From assembly GCA_036555065.1 (NCBI GenBank), contig DATBLZ010000151.1:1-5331 (forward strand): a stretch of DNA of 5,331 bases. Reading direction: 5' to 3'. Both the position numbers and the translations under genes were made by a program. The notes under the pieces are model-generated. The model did no database searches and was not told the DNA's origin. It saw nothing but the letters and a program-made list of their open reading frames with translations. This DNA comes from DATBLZ01 sp036555065. Lineage in GTDB: Bacteria; Pseudomonadota; Gammaproteobacteria; Steroidobacterales; Rariloculaceae. How positions within the stretch are numbered: position 1 is the first letter of the stretch; the number at the start of each line of letters is the position of its first letter. This document shows positions 5,302-5,331 of the stretch, piece after piece.

Positions 5302-5306
5302 CTCCC
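5302..5306 (-). promoter_or_regulatory. Ribosome binding site of XRE copy 2
   Basis: GGGAG on the minus strand lies 7 bases before the ATG at 5294. A second purine run (AGGG, 5301-5298) would suit the in-frame ATG two codons later instead, so the exact start is open by two residues. Confidence 0.6.
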
Positions 5307-5331
5307 GTGAATGCAACGCGCGCATTCTCGG

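Overview
The window comes from a GC-rich bacterial chromosome. It probably belongs to a proteobacterium, and I lean towards a gammaproteobacterium, possibly Xanthomonadales-like. That lean rests on codon use dominated by G/C third positions, a short REP-like palindrome (GTGGGAGCGGCTTGAGCCGC) of the kind scattered between genes in Xanthomonadaceae and Pseudomonas, and the protein families present. No rRNA, tRNA, CRISPR array, IS element or phage gene is visible, so the organism cannot be named with confidence.

Left part, plus strand (1-1847). Two metallo-beta-lactamase-fold (MBL) hydrolases lie in tandem. The first is cut by the window edge. It carries an unusual insert with two EF-hand-type calcium-binding loops between its HxHxDH motif and its next zinc-ligand histidine. 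A REP-like palindrome separates it from the second, a complete MBL protein with an N-terminal export signal and the layout of N-acyl-homoserine-lactonase-like enzymes. The two proteins are different subfamilies, not recent duplicates.

Right part, minus strand (5294 down to 1869). Seven genes run in one direction, tightly packed, converging on the MBL pair with only 21 bases between the stop codons. In transcription order they are: a membrane-anchored XRE-type HTH regulator; a GNAT acetyltransferase; a second, paralogous membrane-anchored XRE regulator; an NTF2/SnoaL-like small protein; a six-helix DUF998-like membrane protein; a YhbS-like GNAT acetyltransferase; and a VOC (glyoxalase/bleomycin-resistance fold) protein. 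Two junctions are directly coupled: TAGATG between the second XRE and NTF2, and ATGA between YhbS and VOC. The XRE-GNAT and NTF2-DUF998 junctions are 17 and 27 bases. The run therefore looks like one or two transcription units, with a natural break in the 77-base gap before the second XRE gene.

The most notable signals are: (1) the EF-hand pair built into an MBL hydrolase; (2) two paralogous HTH-plus-two-TM regulators, each heading a small-gene module; (3) a 43-base nested inverted repeat upstream of the second XRE gene whose 3' arm contains the ribosome binding site, a candidate RNA switch; and (4) the REP-like element. How the seven minus-strand genes work together is not evident. Two acetyltransferases, a VOC protein and an NTF2-like protein beside membrane-bound regulators suggest small-molecule sensing or modification, but this is inference.
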